A stretch of 64,000 bases of DNA, from positions 248,001 through 312,000 of the forward strand of contig NZ_JABJVV010000001.1 of assembly GCF_013155545.1 (NCBI RefSeq), written 5' to 3'. How positions within the stretch are numbered: the stretch's first letter is position 1; every line of letters begins with the position of its first letter. Positions 48,375 to 57,698 of the stretch are shown here, one piece after another. Under the pieces are notes generated by a model. The model was not told the origin of the DNA. It worked only from the letters and a program-made list of their open reading frames with translations, and made no database searches. The position numbers were made by a program, and so were the translations under genes. The DNA comes from Caenimonas soli (GTDB lineage: Bacteria > Pseudomonadota > Gammaproteobacteria > Burkholderiales > Burkholderiaceae_C).

Positions 48375-49328
48375 ATGGAGTTCAAGGATTACTACCAAAC
48401 CCTCGGGGTGGACAAGTCCGCCACCGAGCAAGACATCAAGAAGGCCTATCGCAAGCTTGCGCGCAAGTTCCACCCCGACGTCAGCAAGGAGTCGGACGCG
48501 GCGGTGCGTATGGCCGAGGTGAACGAGGCCAACGCCGTGCTCTCCGACCCTGAGAAACGCGCTGCCTATGACGAGCTCGGCACACAGACACACGCTCATG
48601 CCGGGCAGGAATTTCGGCCGCCGCCCAACTGGGATGCGGGTTTCGAATTTTCCGGCACGGGGGCGGAAGGCGACGGCGAGTTCAGCGATTTCTTTGAGCA
48701 GCTGTTCGGGCGCGCCGCACGCGGCCATCACGCCCAGGCCCGCGGCGGCGGCGCGGCGGCGATGCGCGGCGAGGACCATCACGCAAAGATCGAACTCGAC
48801 CTGCTCGACGCCTACCAGGGCGCGGAGCGCACGATCTCGCTGCGCAGCGCTCGTCTCGACGAGGGAGGCAATGTGGTCAACGAGGAGCGCCAGCTCCATG
48901 TCAAGATTCCCAAGGGCGTGCGCGAGGGCCAGCACATCCGCCTGGCCGGGCGCGGCGGCCCGGGCTTTGGCGGCGGCCCACCAGGCGATCTTCTGCTCGA
49001 AGTGGTTTTCAAGCCCGACCCACGCTGGCGCGCCGAAGGCCGCGACGTGTACCAGCGCCTGCCGTTGGCCCCCTGGGAAGCAGCCTTGGGCGCCGCGGTG
49101 GAGGTGCGCACACCCAGCGGCGATGCCGAGGTGGCGGTGCCCGCGGGCTGGAAGCGCGGCCGCAAACTGCGGCTGAAGGGCCGAGGCATTCCCGGCGCCG
49201 AGCCGGGAGACCTCTACCTGGAACTCGAGATCGCATTGCCGCCGGCTGACAGCGACGCCGCGCGCGCCGCCTATGCGGCAATGCGCCAAGCATTCCCCGG
49301 TTTCAATGCCCGTGCGACAGGAGCCTGA
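48375..49328 (+). CDS. cbpA: Curved DNA-binding protein CbpA (DnaJ/Hsp40 class B)
   Basis: Co-chaperone of DnaK and nucleoid protein. The J domain occupies residues 1-70 (DYYQTLGVDKSATEQDIKKA) with the essential HPD in KFHPDVS. A Gly/Phe-rich linker follows, then two beta-rich substrate-binding domains (KIPKGVREGQHIRLAGRGG, LKGRGIPGAEPGDLYLEL). The start is ATG at 48375 (MEFKDYY), 317 aa. An earlier in-frame ATG would add 14 residues. It pairs with cbpM, 2 bases downstream. Confidence 0.95.
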   Translation: MEFKDYYQTLGVDKSATEQDIKKAYRKLARKFHPDVSKESDAAVRMAEVNEANAVLSDPEKRAAYDELGTQTHAHAGQEFRPPPNWDAGFEFSGTGAEGDGEFSDFFEQLFGRAARGHHAQARGGGAAAMRGEDHHAKIELDLLDAYQGAERTISLRSARLDEGGNVVNEERQLHVKIPKGVREGQHIRLAGRGGPGFGGGPPGDLLLEVVFKPDPRWRAEGRDVYQRLPLAPWEAALGAAVEVRTPSGDAEVAVPAGWKRGRKLRLKGRGIPGAEPGDLYLELEIALPPADSDAARAAYAAMRQAFPGFNARATGA

Positions 49329-49330
49329 TC

Positions 49331-49639
49331 ATGCGCTACGAAATTCACGATTGCGAGGTGTTGGGCGAAGGAGCCTTCACCGCCGAAGACATCGCACGCG
49401 CCTGCGGCGTTGCCACCACCTGGGTACAAGAGCGCGTCGAAGCCGGTGTGCTGCAGGTCGAGCCAGCCGGTGGCGAGTGGCGCTTCGACAGCGCCACCCT
49501 GGTTCGCGCCAGGCGCATCGCCCGGCTGGAGGCGAGTTTCGATGCCGACCCGCAACTGGCAGCCCTGACGGCCGACCTGATCGAGCAAGTGGCCGCGCTG
49601 CGGCGCCGGTTGCGATTGTTGGGGGTGGCCGACGCGTGA
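49331..49639 (+). CDS. cbpM: Chaperone modulator CbpM
   Basis: 102-aa MerR-like helix-turn-helix protein that binds the CbpA J domain and blocks its DnaK and DNA interaction. Conserved pieces are FTAEDIARACGVATTWVQERVEAGVL and EWRFDSATLVRARRIARLEAS, followed by a helical tail. It starts 2 bases after the cbpA stop, so it is an operon partner. The pairing with cbpA secures the identity. Confidence 0.93.
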   Translation: MRYEIHDCEVLGEGAFTAEDIARACGVATTWVQERVEAGVLQVEPAGGEWRFDSATLVRARRIARLEASFDADPQLAALTADLIEQVAALRRRLRLLGVADA

Positions 49640-49664
49640 GGGCAGACCAGCTGAGCGCTATCGG

Positions 49665-50165
49665 CTAGCCCTTGCGCACCGCTTCCGGACTGAATCCAGC
49701 CTCGGCCCAGGCGCTGGCGCTAGCTCGCGTGAGCTTGAACGAAGGCGCCACGCGCACCTCCGCCAACAACTCCCCTGCCGCGTCCACAGCCCGGAGCATC
49801 GCCGACGGATTCTCCTCATCCGGCTCGATGTCGAGCGTGACGCTGAAGCGCTCGGTGCCGTGCGTGATCTCGATGCTCCGATGCAGCGTCGCGTGCAACT
49901 GCTGCTCGTGCCGCCGCACAAACTCAGCCGCCGTTTTCACCAGCGTATTGAACGCCGCTGAATCCAGCGGCTTGGGATTTTTCTTGTCGCGTCCCATGGT
50001 CCAGGGACCGACCAGCGCCGGCTCCACCTGGCCGTCCGGGGTCATGGCCACAGCCCAGCCGTCGTCGTCATCGTTCTTGATGACGCGGGCCGTCCAGCCG
50101 TTGTCGCGCCAGAGGCGTGGTTCCTGAATTTTTTCGCTAACGTCTTCGAGTTGGTTTTCGTGCAT
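49665..50165 (-). CDS. Hypothetical protein, about 166 aa
   Basis: No recognised family. The protein is soluble and acidic, with a DNGWTARVIKNDDDDGWAVAM segment near the N-terminus and VGPWTMGRDKKNPKPLD in the middle. Regular alternation of charged and beta-prone residues suggests a mixed alpha/beta fold. I use the ATG at 50165 (MHENQLED). A TTG further upstream at 50183 is possible. It converges with cbpM and is divergent from the exporter genes, so it is probably a single-gene unit. Confidence 0.65.
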   Translation of the reverse strand: MHENQLEDVSEKIQEPRLWRDNGWTARVIKNDDDDGWAVAMTPDGQVEPALVGPWTMGRDKKNPKPLDSAAFNTLVKTAAEFVRRHEQQLHATLHRSIEITHGTERFSVTLDIEPDEENPSAMLRAVDAAGELLAEVRVAPSFKLTRASASAWAEAGFSPEAVRKG

Positions 50166-50240
50166 CCCCGTATTTGAACTCAAGCAGGAAGTCCTACGCG
50201 CCCAGCCTACCTAGAATCTCCCCTTTGCCAGCGCACTCAC

Positions 50241-51983
50241 ATGTCGCTTTACCGCCTGATCAGCCAATTCGTACGTCGCCACAGCCTTGCCTACGCCGTT
50301 TCCGCGGCCGCACTGCTCGGCGTTGCACTGGGGCTCGTCTGGATCCCCCGGCAGATCGGTGCCGTTGTGGATGGGCTGGTGGCGCAGCGCCTGTCGGGCG
50401 TGTCGTTGCTGCGGGAACTGGCCCTGCTGGTGTTGGCCGCCACCATGGTGTACTTCCTGCGCGTCGGCTGGCGGTTGAACCTCTACGCTACGGCGTACCG
50501 GCTGGGCGTGGAGTTACGCCAGCGCCTGTATACGCGGCTGGCGCTGCAAGGGGCCCACTTCTACCAGGGCCAGCGCACCGGCAACCTGATGGCGCTGGCC
50601 ACCAACGACATCGACGCGGTCGAGGTGGCCGCCAGCGACGCCCTGCTGGCCGGCTTCGACGGCGCGCTGACCTTGGTGCTCGTGGTGGGGATGATGTCAC
50701 TGGGCGTGGACTGGCGGCTGGCTTCGTTCGCCCTGCTCCCGTTCCCCTTCATGGCGCTCAGCTTCTGGTGGATTTCGCGCCACGTGCACGAGGCCTCGCG
50801 CTTGTCGCTGGAACGCTTCGGTGCGCTGAACGACCACGTGCAGGAGTCGTTGTCTGGCGTGCGCACGGTCCGCGCCTTGGGCCTGCAAGCGCAGAGCGAG
50901 GCGCAGTTCTCCCGTTTGGCAACGGACGTCTCCCAAGCCAGCTTCGACGCCCACCGCTGGGAAGCAACCTATGAGCCCGCGGTCGGGTTGAGCCTCGCGT
51001 CGGCCACCGTCATTACGCTCGGCTACGGCGGTTGGCTGGTCTGGCAGGACCAGTTGACCGTGGGGAAGCTCACCAGCTTCAGCCTGTATCTCGGCCTGCT
51101 GATGTGGCCCATGTTCGCCGCCGGCTGGATCTTGTCGCTGCTCGAGCGGGGCAAGGCGGCCTGGGGACGGTTGGAGCCGGTGCTCGACGCGCCCTTGAGC
51201 GTCGACGACCATGGCTCGGTACCGCAGGTAAACGTTGGCGCCATCGCAGTGCAAGGCGTGCGTTTCAGCTACCCCGGCCAGCCCCGGCCGGCGCTGGACG
51301 GCGTGTCGTTCCGCCTGGAGCCGGGCCTCACGCTCGGCCTGGTCGGGCCGACCGGTGCGGGCAAATCGACGTTGCTGAGGCTTTTGCTGCGCCACCATGC
51401 CCCGGCCGCAGGGACTCTGCGATGGGACGGGCTCGATCTGCAGGATTACACCCTGGACGCCTTGCGCGGCGCCATCGCCTGGGTGCCGCAGGAGCCGTTT
51501 CTGTTCTCCGCGAGCGTGGCGGAGAACATTGCCCTGGCGTGGCCGGAGGCCAGCCGTGAGCAGGTCGAGCAGGCGGCCAAGCTGGCGGCGGTGCATGACG
51601 ACATCCTGCATCTGCCACAGGGCTATGACACGCCGGTAGGCGAACGCGGCATCACCTTGTCCGGTGGCCAGCGGCAACGCGTGGCGATCGCCCGTGCGCT
51701 TCTGGTTGACGCGCCACTGCTGATACTGGACGACGCGCTGTCCGCGGTGGACACCGACACCGAAGGGCGGATCCTGGCCCATCTGCGTGAAGCCAGAGCG
51801 GGCCGCACGGTGATTATCGTCAGCCACCGCCTGAGCGCGGTGGCCGATGCGGACCACACTATCGTCCTGCATGGCGGCCACATCGTGGAAGAAGGCACGC
51901 CCGCCGCATTGGTGGCGGGCAACGGCTGGTATGCGCGCCAGTGGCGCTACCAGCAACTCCAGGCCAGCCTCGATGCCAGCTGA
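50241..51983 (+). CDS. mdlA: ABC exporter subunit, MdlA (SmdA) type
   Basis: Half-transporter of 580 aa with six membrane helices and a C-terminal ATPase domain: GPTGAGKST (Walker A), WVPQEPFLFSASV (Q-loop), LSGGQRQR (signature), LLILDDALSAVD (Walker B) and VSHRLSAVAD (H-loop). The residue after the Walker B Asp is Asp rather than the catalytic Glu, which is characteristic of the MdlA partner of a heterodimer. It overlaps the mdlB gene by 11 bases. Its substrate is unknown. Multidrug or lipid export is the usual guess. Confidence 0.86.
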   Translation: MSLYRLISQFVRRHSLAYAVSAAALLGVALGLVWIPRQIGAVVDGLVAQRLSGVSLLRELALLVLAATMVYFLRVGWRLNLYATAYRLGVELRQRLYTRLALQGAHFYQGQRTGNLMALATNDIDAVEVAASDALLAGFDGALTLVLVVGMMSLGVDWRLASFALLPFPFMALSFWWISRHVHEASRLSLERFGALNDHVQESLSGVRTVRALGLQAQSEAQFSRLATDVSQASFDAHRWEATYEPAVGLSLASATVITLGYGGWLVWQDQLTVGKLTSFSLYLGLLMWPMFAAGWILSLLERGKAAWGRLEPVLDAPLSVDDHGSVPQVNVGAIAVQGVRFSYPGQPRPALDGVSFRLEPGLTLGLVGPTGAGKSTLLRLLLRHHAPAAGTLRWDGLDLQDYTLDALRGAIAWVPQEPFLFSASVAENIALAWPEASREQVEQAAKLAAVHDDILHLPQGYDTPVGERGITLSGGQRQRVAIARALLVDAPLLILDDALSAVDTDTEGRILAHLREARAGRTVIIVSHRLSAVADADHTIVLHGGHIVEEGTPAALVAGNGWYARQWRYQQLQASLDAS

Positions 51984-53787
51984 ATCCATCACCACGCCCG
52001 TTGCCGGCGCCAAGCCCGCGCCGCGCGGCAATCTTTTTGGGGATGCGGCCGCACTGCTGCTGCGCGCGGCCGCGCCGGAACGCCGTCACCTGGTTTGGGG
52101 TGTGGCTTGGCTGATCGTCGCCGCCGGGCTGGAGGCCCTGGGCCCGCTCATGGCCAAGTTCCTGATCGACAACTACCTGTTACCTCGCAACGCCCGCATT
52201 CCCGAGATCGCGGGGCTGCTGCTCGGCGCTTTGGTCGCGGGTACGCTGGCGAGCTGGCTGCGGTACCGGCAGTTGGTGCGGCTGGCGGGGCTGGCGATGC
52301 GCTCCGTCCAGCGCATTCGCGAAGGCGTGTACGGCCACGTGCTGCGCCTGCCGATGAGCTTCTTCGACCGCGCCATCATCGGCCAGCTGGTCAGCCGCGT
52401 GACAAACGACACCGAAGCCGTGAAGACGCTCTATGTGCAGGTGCTGTTCGTGATGCTCGACAGCCTGATCGTTCTGTGCGGCGCCATCGCCGTCATGCTG
52501 TGGCTGGATTGGCGCCTGATGCTGATCGTCGCGACGTTGGCTCCCGCGGTGGCGTTGATCGTCACCATGTACCAACGCATTTCTGGGCCGGCGGTGACCC
52601 GTACGCGTGAGCTGCGAAGTGACATCAATGCCCAGATGGCGGAATCCATCAACGGCATGGCCGTGCTGCAGGCGAGCAATGCGACCGCGCGTTTCACCGA
52701 ACGCTTCGCCGCCCTCAATGAGGGGCACTACCAGTCACGGCAGCGTGAGCTGCGCGCCAACGCCTGGTTGTTGCGACCGGTGCTCGACATGCTCAACGTG
52801 ACACTGCTGGCCGTGATCATCGGCGTGATGGGAACGCGTGGCAGCAGCGGCTCGATGAGCGCCCTGGAGGTGGGCGTGCTCTACGCGTTCATCAACTACA
52901 TCTCGCGGGTGGTGGAGCCGTTGATACAGATCACCATGCAGTTTTCGCAGCTGCAGCTGGCGGTGGTCGGCGCGGCGCGGGTTCATACCCTGCTGAAGGA
53001 GGCCGAAACGCCGGTTGCGGCCGACCTCGGCCGGGTGACCGAGGGGGCAATATCCATCGATCGGCTGGACTTCGCGTACCAGCCGGGCCGCACGGTCCTG
53101 CACGACCTGCACTTGCAAATCGCACCCGGCAGCTTCCACGGCATCGTGGGCCACACCGGCAGCGGCAAGAGCACCTTGCTTTCGCTGCTGCTGCGCTTCT
53201 ATCCCGCGCCGGCGGGCAGCGTCCGTATCGACGGCACGCCGGTGGAGGCGATTAGCGAGGACCATTTCCGCGCGAGCGTGGGCCTGGTGCCGCAGGAGCC
53301 CTTCGTGCTGGCCGCCTCCGCCCGGGAAAACATCGCCATGGGCCGCGAGCTGGCCGATGCGCAGATCGAGGCGGCCGCACGCGCCGCCCATGCGCACGAC
53401 TTCATCGCCGCACTGGAGCGGGGCTATGACACACCACTGGGCGAAGGGGGCGCGCGACTGTCCGTGGGCCAGAAACAGTTGCTGGCGATTGCCCGCGCCC
53501 TGGCCGGCGAGCCGCGCATCCTGTTCCTGGACGAGGCCACGTCGCACATCGACTCGGAGACCGAGCAGATCGTGCAGCGGGCGCTGACAGCCCTGCGCGG
53601 TCAGGTCACCATCGTCGCTATTGCGCACCGGCTCTCGACCGTGCGCGACGCCGATCGCATCGTGGTGCTCAATCACGGCCGCATTGCTGAGCTGGGCACG
53701 CACGCCGAGTTGATGGCGATCGACAACGGCCTGTACCAGCGACTCTACCTGCTGCAAAAGCTGGAAGAAGAAAGCGAACTGGACTAA
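51973..53787 (+). CDS. mdlB: ABC exporter subunit, MdlB (SmdB) type
   Basis: Partner half-transporter of 604 aa. The membrane domain includes SFFDRAIIGQLVSRVTNDTE. The ATPase domain has GHTGSGKST, LVPQEPFVLAASA, LSVGQKQL and ILFLDEATSHID with the catalytic Glu intact, plus AIAHRLSTVRD. The signature is LSVGQ rather than LSGGQ. Together with MdlA this gives one canonical and one degenerate ATP site. The ATG at 51973 (MPAESITT) overlaps the mdlA 3' end. An earlier frame start at 51847 lies inside mdlA and is unlikely. Confidence 0.86.
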   Translation: MPAESITTPVAGAKPAPRGNLFGDAAALLLRAAAPERRHLVWGVAWLIVAAGLEALGPLMAKFLIDNYLLPRNARIPEIAGLLLGALVAGTLASWLRYRQLVRLAGLAMRSVQRIREGVYGHVLRLPMSFFDRAIIGQLVSRVTNDTEAVKTLYVQVLFVMLDSLIVLCGAIAVMLWLDWRLMLIVATLAPAVALIVTMYQRISGPAVTRTRELRSDINAQMAESINGMAVLQASNATARFTERFAALNEGHYQSRQRELRANAWLLRPVLDMLNVTLLAVIIGVMGTRGSSGSMSALEVGVLYAFINYISRVVEPLIQITMQFSQLQLAVVGAARVHTLLKEAETPVAADLGRVTEGAISIDRLDFAYQPGRTVLHDLHLQIAPGSFHGIVGHTGSGKSTLLSLLLRFYPAPAGSVRIDGTPVEAISEDHFRASVGLVPQEPFVLAASARENIAMGRELADAQIEAAARAAHAHDFIAALERGYDTPLGEGGARLSVGQKQLLAIARALAGEPRILFLDEATSHIDSETEQIVQRALTALRGQVTIVAIAHRLSTVRDADRIVVLNHGRIAELGTHAELMAIDNGLYQRLYLLQKLEEESELD

Positions 53788-54121
53788 AAGTTGTAGTTCG
53801 AAAATTCGCTCAAGCGTAACTTCTGCGGCTGAGCTTGAGCTTCACCACTCGGGTAATCCCGACCCCGATTCCGGACCCCGGCTGAGCCTATAGCCAGCTC
53901 ATGCTCATCCTTATTGCGAGCTGACGAATACAACTTCAGGATTTGGTTACTTTGTAGGGGATGGGCGCTGCGGATTGTGGGACTTCTCCTACTACAGTCG
54001 CCCCTCTTGCTGAGGTTCGCAGGCCAAAAGGCGGCTGCATGGTTCCCCAGCTCATCTTTCAACAGGTCGACGAATTGGCACTCCGATGCCGCTCCGAAAC
54101 CCTTTTTCTACATCGTTGAAC
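53788..54121. other. 334-base non-coding gap between mdlB and the GH8 gene
   Basis: No gene is supported here. The stretch looks less GC-rich than its surroundings. Just after the mdlB stop there is an 8-bp inverted repeat, GCTCAAGC (53808-53815) with GCTTGAGC (53833-53840), that could fold at the mdlB 3' end but lacks a T-run. A wider imperfect pair, AAGTTGTAGTTCG (53788-53800) with CGAATACAACTT (53925-53936), brackets about 150 bases. No clear promoter hexamers stand out. Confidence 0.5.
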
Positions 54122-55456
54122 ATGAGAAGACGTATCTTCATCCAGTCCGGCTCTGCCGCAATGGTCCTGGCACTGACCGGTTGCGGGGGCGGCGGAGGCG
54201 GCAGCGCCAGCGGGTCCAGCAGCAGCGGTGGGGCAACGGCCTCCGGAGCCCAGCCGCCCTTGTCGTCGTCCGGGGCGCCTGGTTCGGGTGTTGCCTACCC
54301 CTTTGGCGCCCGGCTGGACGCCTACGTGGCCGGCATTCTGCCCACCCACGCCCCCAAGTCGGAGATGGATTCGGCGATCAAGGCGTCCTACGACGCCTGG
54401 AAGGCGCATGCCATCGTCGACGTCCCCACCGTCCCCGGCGGCAAGGTGGTCAGGTTCGGCTCCAATCCGTCCTACCTGGCGGTCTCGGAAGGCGTGGGCT
54501 ACGGCATGCTGATCACCGTGCTGATGGCGGGTCATGACGCCAATGCAAGGGCAACCTTCGACGCCCTGCTGACAACAGTGCGTGCGCGCCCGGCCAAAGG
54601 CATGGTCCAGTATTTCGGGGACCAGGCCAACAACCTGATGGACTGGCGCCTGAACATGGACGGGACTTCCAGCGACGCGAACGATCTGGGTGCCAGCGCG
54701 ATGGACGGCGACCTCGATATCGCCATGGCGCTGTTGATGGCCCACCGGCAGTGGGGCTCGAACCAGGGCTGGAACTACCGGCAAGAAGCCATCAACACCA
54801 TCAACGCCCTCAAGAATGTCAACATGAAGGAGGACGGCGCCACCAAGGGCCTGCCCAACCCGAACAACAACCGCACGTCGGATTACATGATCGGCCACTT
54901 CCGCGCCTTCAAGAAGGCGACGGGAGACGGCTTCTGGGATCGGGCCGTCGATCGCGCCTACGAGCTGATCGATCGGATGCAGACGGTGTACTCGCCCAAC
55001 TGCGGCCTGATGCCCGACTTCGTCATCAACACCCATACCTCGGCGCCGGAGCCTTCGCAAGGCTACATCGGCGACGGTACGCCCACCGAGGGCTTCTTCT
55101 ACGCCAACGCCCAGCGCAACCCGTGGCGCTTCGGCTCGGACTATGTGCTGTCGGGCGATGCGCGCTGGAAGAACGTCTGCAACAAGCTGCTGAACTTCAT
55201 CAAGGCCGATTGCGGCGGCGATCCGACCCGCATGGCGCTGGGCTACCACCTCGACGGCAACGCGATGGAGCGCAGCTACCCGCCCACGGCCATGATCGGC
55301 CCGATGATCTGCGGTGCGATGGTGGACGCCTCCCACCAGGATTTCCTCAACACCTTGTACAGCTGGACCTCGGCCCACTTCACCACGAGCTACTACGACT
55401 CCGAGCTGCAGCTGCTCCCGATGATCGTGGCGTCCGGCAATTGGTGGACCCCCTAG
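54122..55456 (+). CDS. Glycoside hydrolase family 8 lipoprotein
   Basis: Exported inverting glycosidase (endoglucanase, chitosanase or xylanase type) of 444 aa. The N-terminus MRRRIFIQSG has a Tat-like RRxF pattern followed by lipobox LTGC and a Gly/Ser tether (CGGGGGGSASGSSSS). The GH8 domain has SEGVGYGMLITVLMA with the candidate acid E123, and AMDGDLDIAMALLMAH with D195 and D197 in the base signature. The substrate cannot be set, and no cellulose-synthase genes flank it. I start at the ATG at 54122. An earlier ATG at 54086 would bury the signal peptide. Confidence 0.88.
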   Translation: MRRRIFIQSGSAAMVLALTGCGGGGGGSASGSSSSGGATASGAQPPLSSSGAPGSGVAYPFGARLDAYVAGILPTHAPKSEMDSAIKASYDAWKAHAIVDVPTVPGGKVVRFGSNPSYLAVSEGVGYGMLITVLMAGHDANARATFDALLTTVRARPAKGMVQYFGDQANNLMDWRLNMDGTSSDANDLGASAMDGDLDIAMALLMAHRQWGSNQGWNYRQEAINTINALKNVNMKEDGATKGLPNPNNNRTSDYMIGHFRAFKKATGDGFWDRAVDRAYELIDRMQTVYSPNCGLMPDFVINTHTSAPEPSQGYIGDGTPTEGFFYANAQRNPWRFGSDYVLSGDARWKNVCNKLLNFIKADCGGDPTRMALGYHLDGNAMERSYPPTAMIGPMICGAMVDASHQDFLNTLYSWTSAHFTTSYYDSELQLLPMIVASGNWWTP

Positions 55457-55500
55457 GGGCCGGCAGGCTACGATTGACGCCCTAAACCTGAGGAATCGAT

Positions 55501-56214
55501 ATGGGCGCGCAATGGAAGGCAAAGGGCAAGGCACAGGCGGCGGATGCCAGGGGCAAGCTGTTCGGCAGATTGGCCAAGGACATCATGGTGGCCGCGCGCA
55601 GCGGGGCCGATCCGGCCTCCAACTCGCGGCTGCGCCTGGTCGTGGAGCAGGCGCGCAAGGCCTCCATGCCCAAGGACACGCTGGAGCGTGCCATCAAGAA
55701 AGGCGCCGGGCTTACGGGCGAGGTGGTTCATTTCGAGCACGTGATCTACGAAGGCTTTGCGCCGCATCGCGTGCCGGTGATGGTCGAATGCCTCACCGAC
55801 AACGTGAACCGCACGGCACCCGAGATGCGCGTGCTGTTTCGCAAGGGGCACCTCGGCACGTCGGGATCGGTGGCTTGGGATTTCGACCATGTGGGCATGA
55901 TCGAAGCCGAGCCCGCAGCCGCGGGCGCCGATCCTGAACTGGCCGCCATCGAAGCGGGCGCCCAGGACTTCGAGCCGGGCGAAGAAGACGGCGTCACCCT
56001 CTTCCTTACCGACCCCACCGACCTCGATCTGGTGAGCCGTGCGCTGCCGGCCCAAGGCTTCACCGTGCTGTCCGCCAAGCTGGGCTACAAGGCCAAGAAC
56101 CCCATCGACCCCGCGAGCCTGGGCGCTGCGGAACTGGAAGAAGTGGAAGCCTTCCTGGCTGCCATCGACGCGCACGACGACGTGCAGAACGTTTTTGTGG
56201 GTCTGGGGGGTTAG
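55501..56214 (+). CDS. YebC/PmpR family protein (copy 2, divergent)
   Basis: Second YebC-type protein, 237 aa. The N-terminus is [20 protein letters not shown] instead of the [13 protein letters not shown] of copy 1, while [36 protein letters not shown] and the C-terminal layout match. It is closer to the YeeN branch of the family. GAGGAA precedes the ATG. Its stop overlaps the end of the convergent reductase gene by 4 bases. A separate target or condition from copy 1 is likely but not shown. Confidence 0.9.
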   Translation: MGAQWKAKGKAQAADARGKLFGRLAKDIMVAARSGADPASNSRLRLVVEQARKASMPKDTLERAIKKGAGLTGEVVHFEHVIYEGFAPHRVPVMVECLTDNVNRTAPEMRVLFRKGHLGTSGSVAWDFDHVGMIEAEPAAAGADPELAAIEAGAQDFEPGEEDGVTLFLTDPTDLDLVSRALPAQGFTVLSAKLGYKAKNPIDPASLGAAELEEVEAFLAAIDAHDDVQNVFVGLGG

Positions 56215-57140
56215 CTACCGCCGCCGGGCGTTAGCGCTCCCCTGGTTTCCATCAACTTCACCAGGGCCCACAACACCCGGTTCGCGGGCGTCGCGATTCC
56301 CAGCGCCTCGCCGCGCCGGACGATCAGCCCATTGAGGTAGTCGATCTCGGTGCGCTTGCCACGCGCCAGGTCTTGGGCGGTGGATGCATATTGGCTGGGC
56401 ATGCTGGCCGCGAGCTTGTCCACGGCGCTCTGCACGTCGCCGGGCAGGGTGACGCCCTCGGCCCTGGCCACGGCCATGCATTCGGCGACCACGTCGCGCA
56501 TCACGTCCCTCACGCCCTCGCCTGCCACCGTCTTGCCGTAAGGCAGCTGGGTGATGGCCGACACGGCGTTGTACGCGCAATTCAGGATCAGCTTGGCCCA
56601 CAGTGCGCCGCGCACATTGGCGGAGACTTCGGTGGGCACCCCGGCGGCGATCAGCGTCCGCGCCACCGATTCGCCGGCGCTGGAGGGCTCGATCACCAGC
56701 TCGCCGCGGCCGTGGTGCTTGACGTGGCCGGGGCCCGCCATCTCGGTGGCGACGTACACCACCGCAGCCGCCACCTCGTGCTGGGGCAGCACGGCGCGCA
56801 GGCGGTCGGCGTTGTCCACGCCGTTCTGCAGGGTGAGTATCAATGCGTCGGGCGCCAGGTGCGGCAGCATCTCGGCGCCGGCGGACTCAGTGTCCGGGGA
56901 TTTGACGCAGAACAGGACCAGATTCGCACCTCGCACCGCGCCGGGATCAGTGCTGGCGGCCAGGCGCACGTGCTCATCGAAGGTCCTGGTTTCCATGTGC
57001 AGGCCGTCCTTCTGGATCGCTGCGACGTGTTCGGGGCGCGCGATCAGCACGACCTCGTGGCCGGCGCGGGCGAGCATGCCGCCGAAGTAGCAGCCCACGG
57101 CGCCGGCACCCATGACGACGGTCTTGAGGGGTTGGGTCAT
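56211..57140 (-). CDS. 2-dehydropantoate 2-reductase family protein (PanE/ApbA)
   Basis: NADPH-dependent reductase fold of 309 aa. The nucleotide motif is [20 protein letters not shown]. The family residues [21 protein letters not shown] (catalytic Lys region) and the C-terminal [22 protein letters not shown] (substrate Glu/Asn area) are present. In pantothenate synthesis it would make pantoate, but many such paralogues reduce other 2-oxo acids, so I leave out a symbol. The ATG at 57140 is divergent from the EVE-domain gene. Confidence 0.88.
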   Translation of the reverse strand: MTQPLKTVVMGAGAVGCYFGGMLARAGHEVVLIARPEHVAAIQKDGLHMETRTFDEHVRLAASTDPGAVRGANLVLFCVKSPDTESAGAEMLPHLAPDALILTLQNGVDNADRLRAVLPQHEVAAAVVYVATEMAGPGHVKHHGRGELVIEPSSAGESVARTLIAAGVPTEVSANVRGALWAKLILNCAYNAVSAITQLPYGKTVAGEGVRDVMRDVVAECMAVARAEGVTLPGDVQSAVDKLAASMPSQYASTAQDLARGKRTEIDYLNGLIVRRGEALGIATPANRVLWALVKLMETRGALTPGGGS

Positions 57141-57178
57141 TGAAGGATTCTAGGAGTAGGGGGGATAATCCGCCGACC

Positions 57179-57637
57179 ATGAACTACTGGCTGATGAAGT
57201 CCGAGCCCGACGATGTGTCGGTGGACGACGCGCTGGCCGCTCCCAACGCGACGGTTCCATGGACGGGCGTGCGCGGCTGGCAAGCCCGCAATTTCATGCG
57301 CAACGAGATGCGCGTGGATGACGGCGTGCTCTTCTATCACTCCAGCTGCGCACAGCCGGGCATCGTCGGGATTGCACGGGTGGCATCGGAGCCCCACCCC
57401 GACCCGACGCAGTTCGACGCGAAGTCGCCCTACTACGACCCCGTCTCCAAGCCCGAAAAGCCGCGGTGGGTCCTGGTGGACGTGCAGGTGCTGCGCAAGA
57501 CTCGCAACCTCACCCTGTCCGAAATGCGCTCCATACCGGAACTCGCCGACATGCTGGTGCTGAAAAAAGGTAACCGGCTGTCCGTCATGCCGGTGGAACC
57601 CCAGCATTGGGAAGCCATCTTGAAGCTCCTGCGGTAG
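57179..57637 (+). CDS. EVE domain-containing protein (PUA-like)
   Basis: 152-aa single-domain protein of the EVE/PUA superfamily, thought to bind modified nucleic acid bases. Typical segments are YWLMKSEPDDVSVDD at the N-terminus, WTGVRGWQARNFMRNEMRVDDGVLFYHSS, PGIVGIARVASEPHPD and the C-terminal NRLSVMPVEPQHWEAIL. The start at ATG 57179 gives the exact family length. An in-frame ATG at 57140 would overlap the divergent reductase gene. No restriction or modification partner is nearby. Confidence 0.92.
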   Translation: MNYWLMKSEPDDVSVDDALAAPNATVPWTGVRGWQARNFMRNEMRVDDGVLFYHSSCAQPGIVGIARVASEPHPDPTQFDAKSPYYDPVSKPEKPRWVLVDVQVLRKTRNLTLSEMRSIPELADMLVLKKGNRLSVMPVEPQHWEAILKLLR

Positions 57638-57698
57638 ATGTGAAACAACTTCCTTTCGGGCACCAACGCAAAATGCGCCGTCGGACAAGGGAGAACGA

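Noticed and set aside
47025-49289. 754-codon minus-strand open frame opposite the MazG-like, membrane protein and cbpA genes
   Set aside because: Opposes several recognisable genes with proper starts; no family features.
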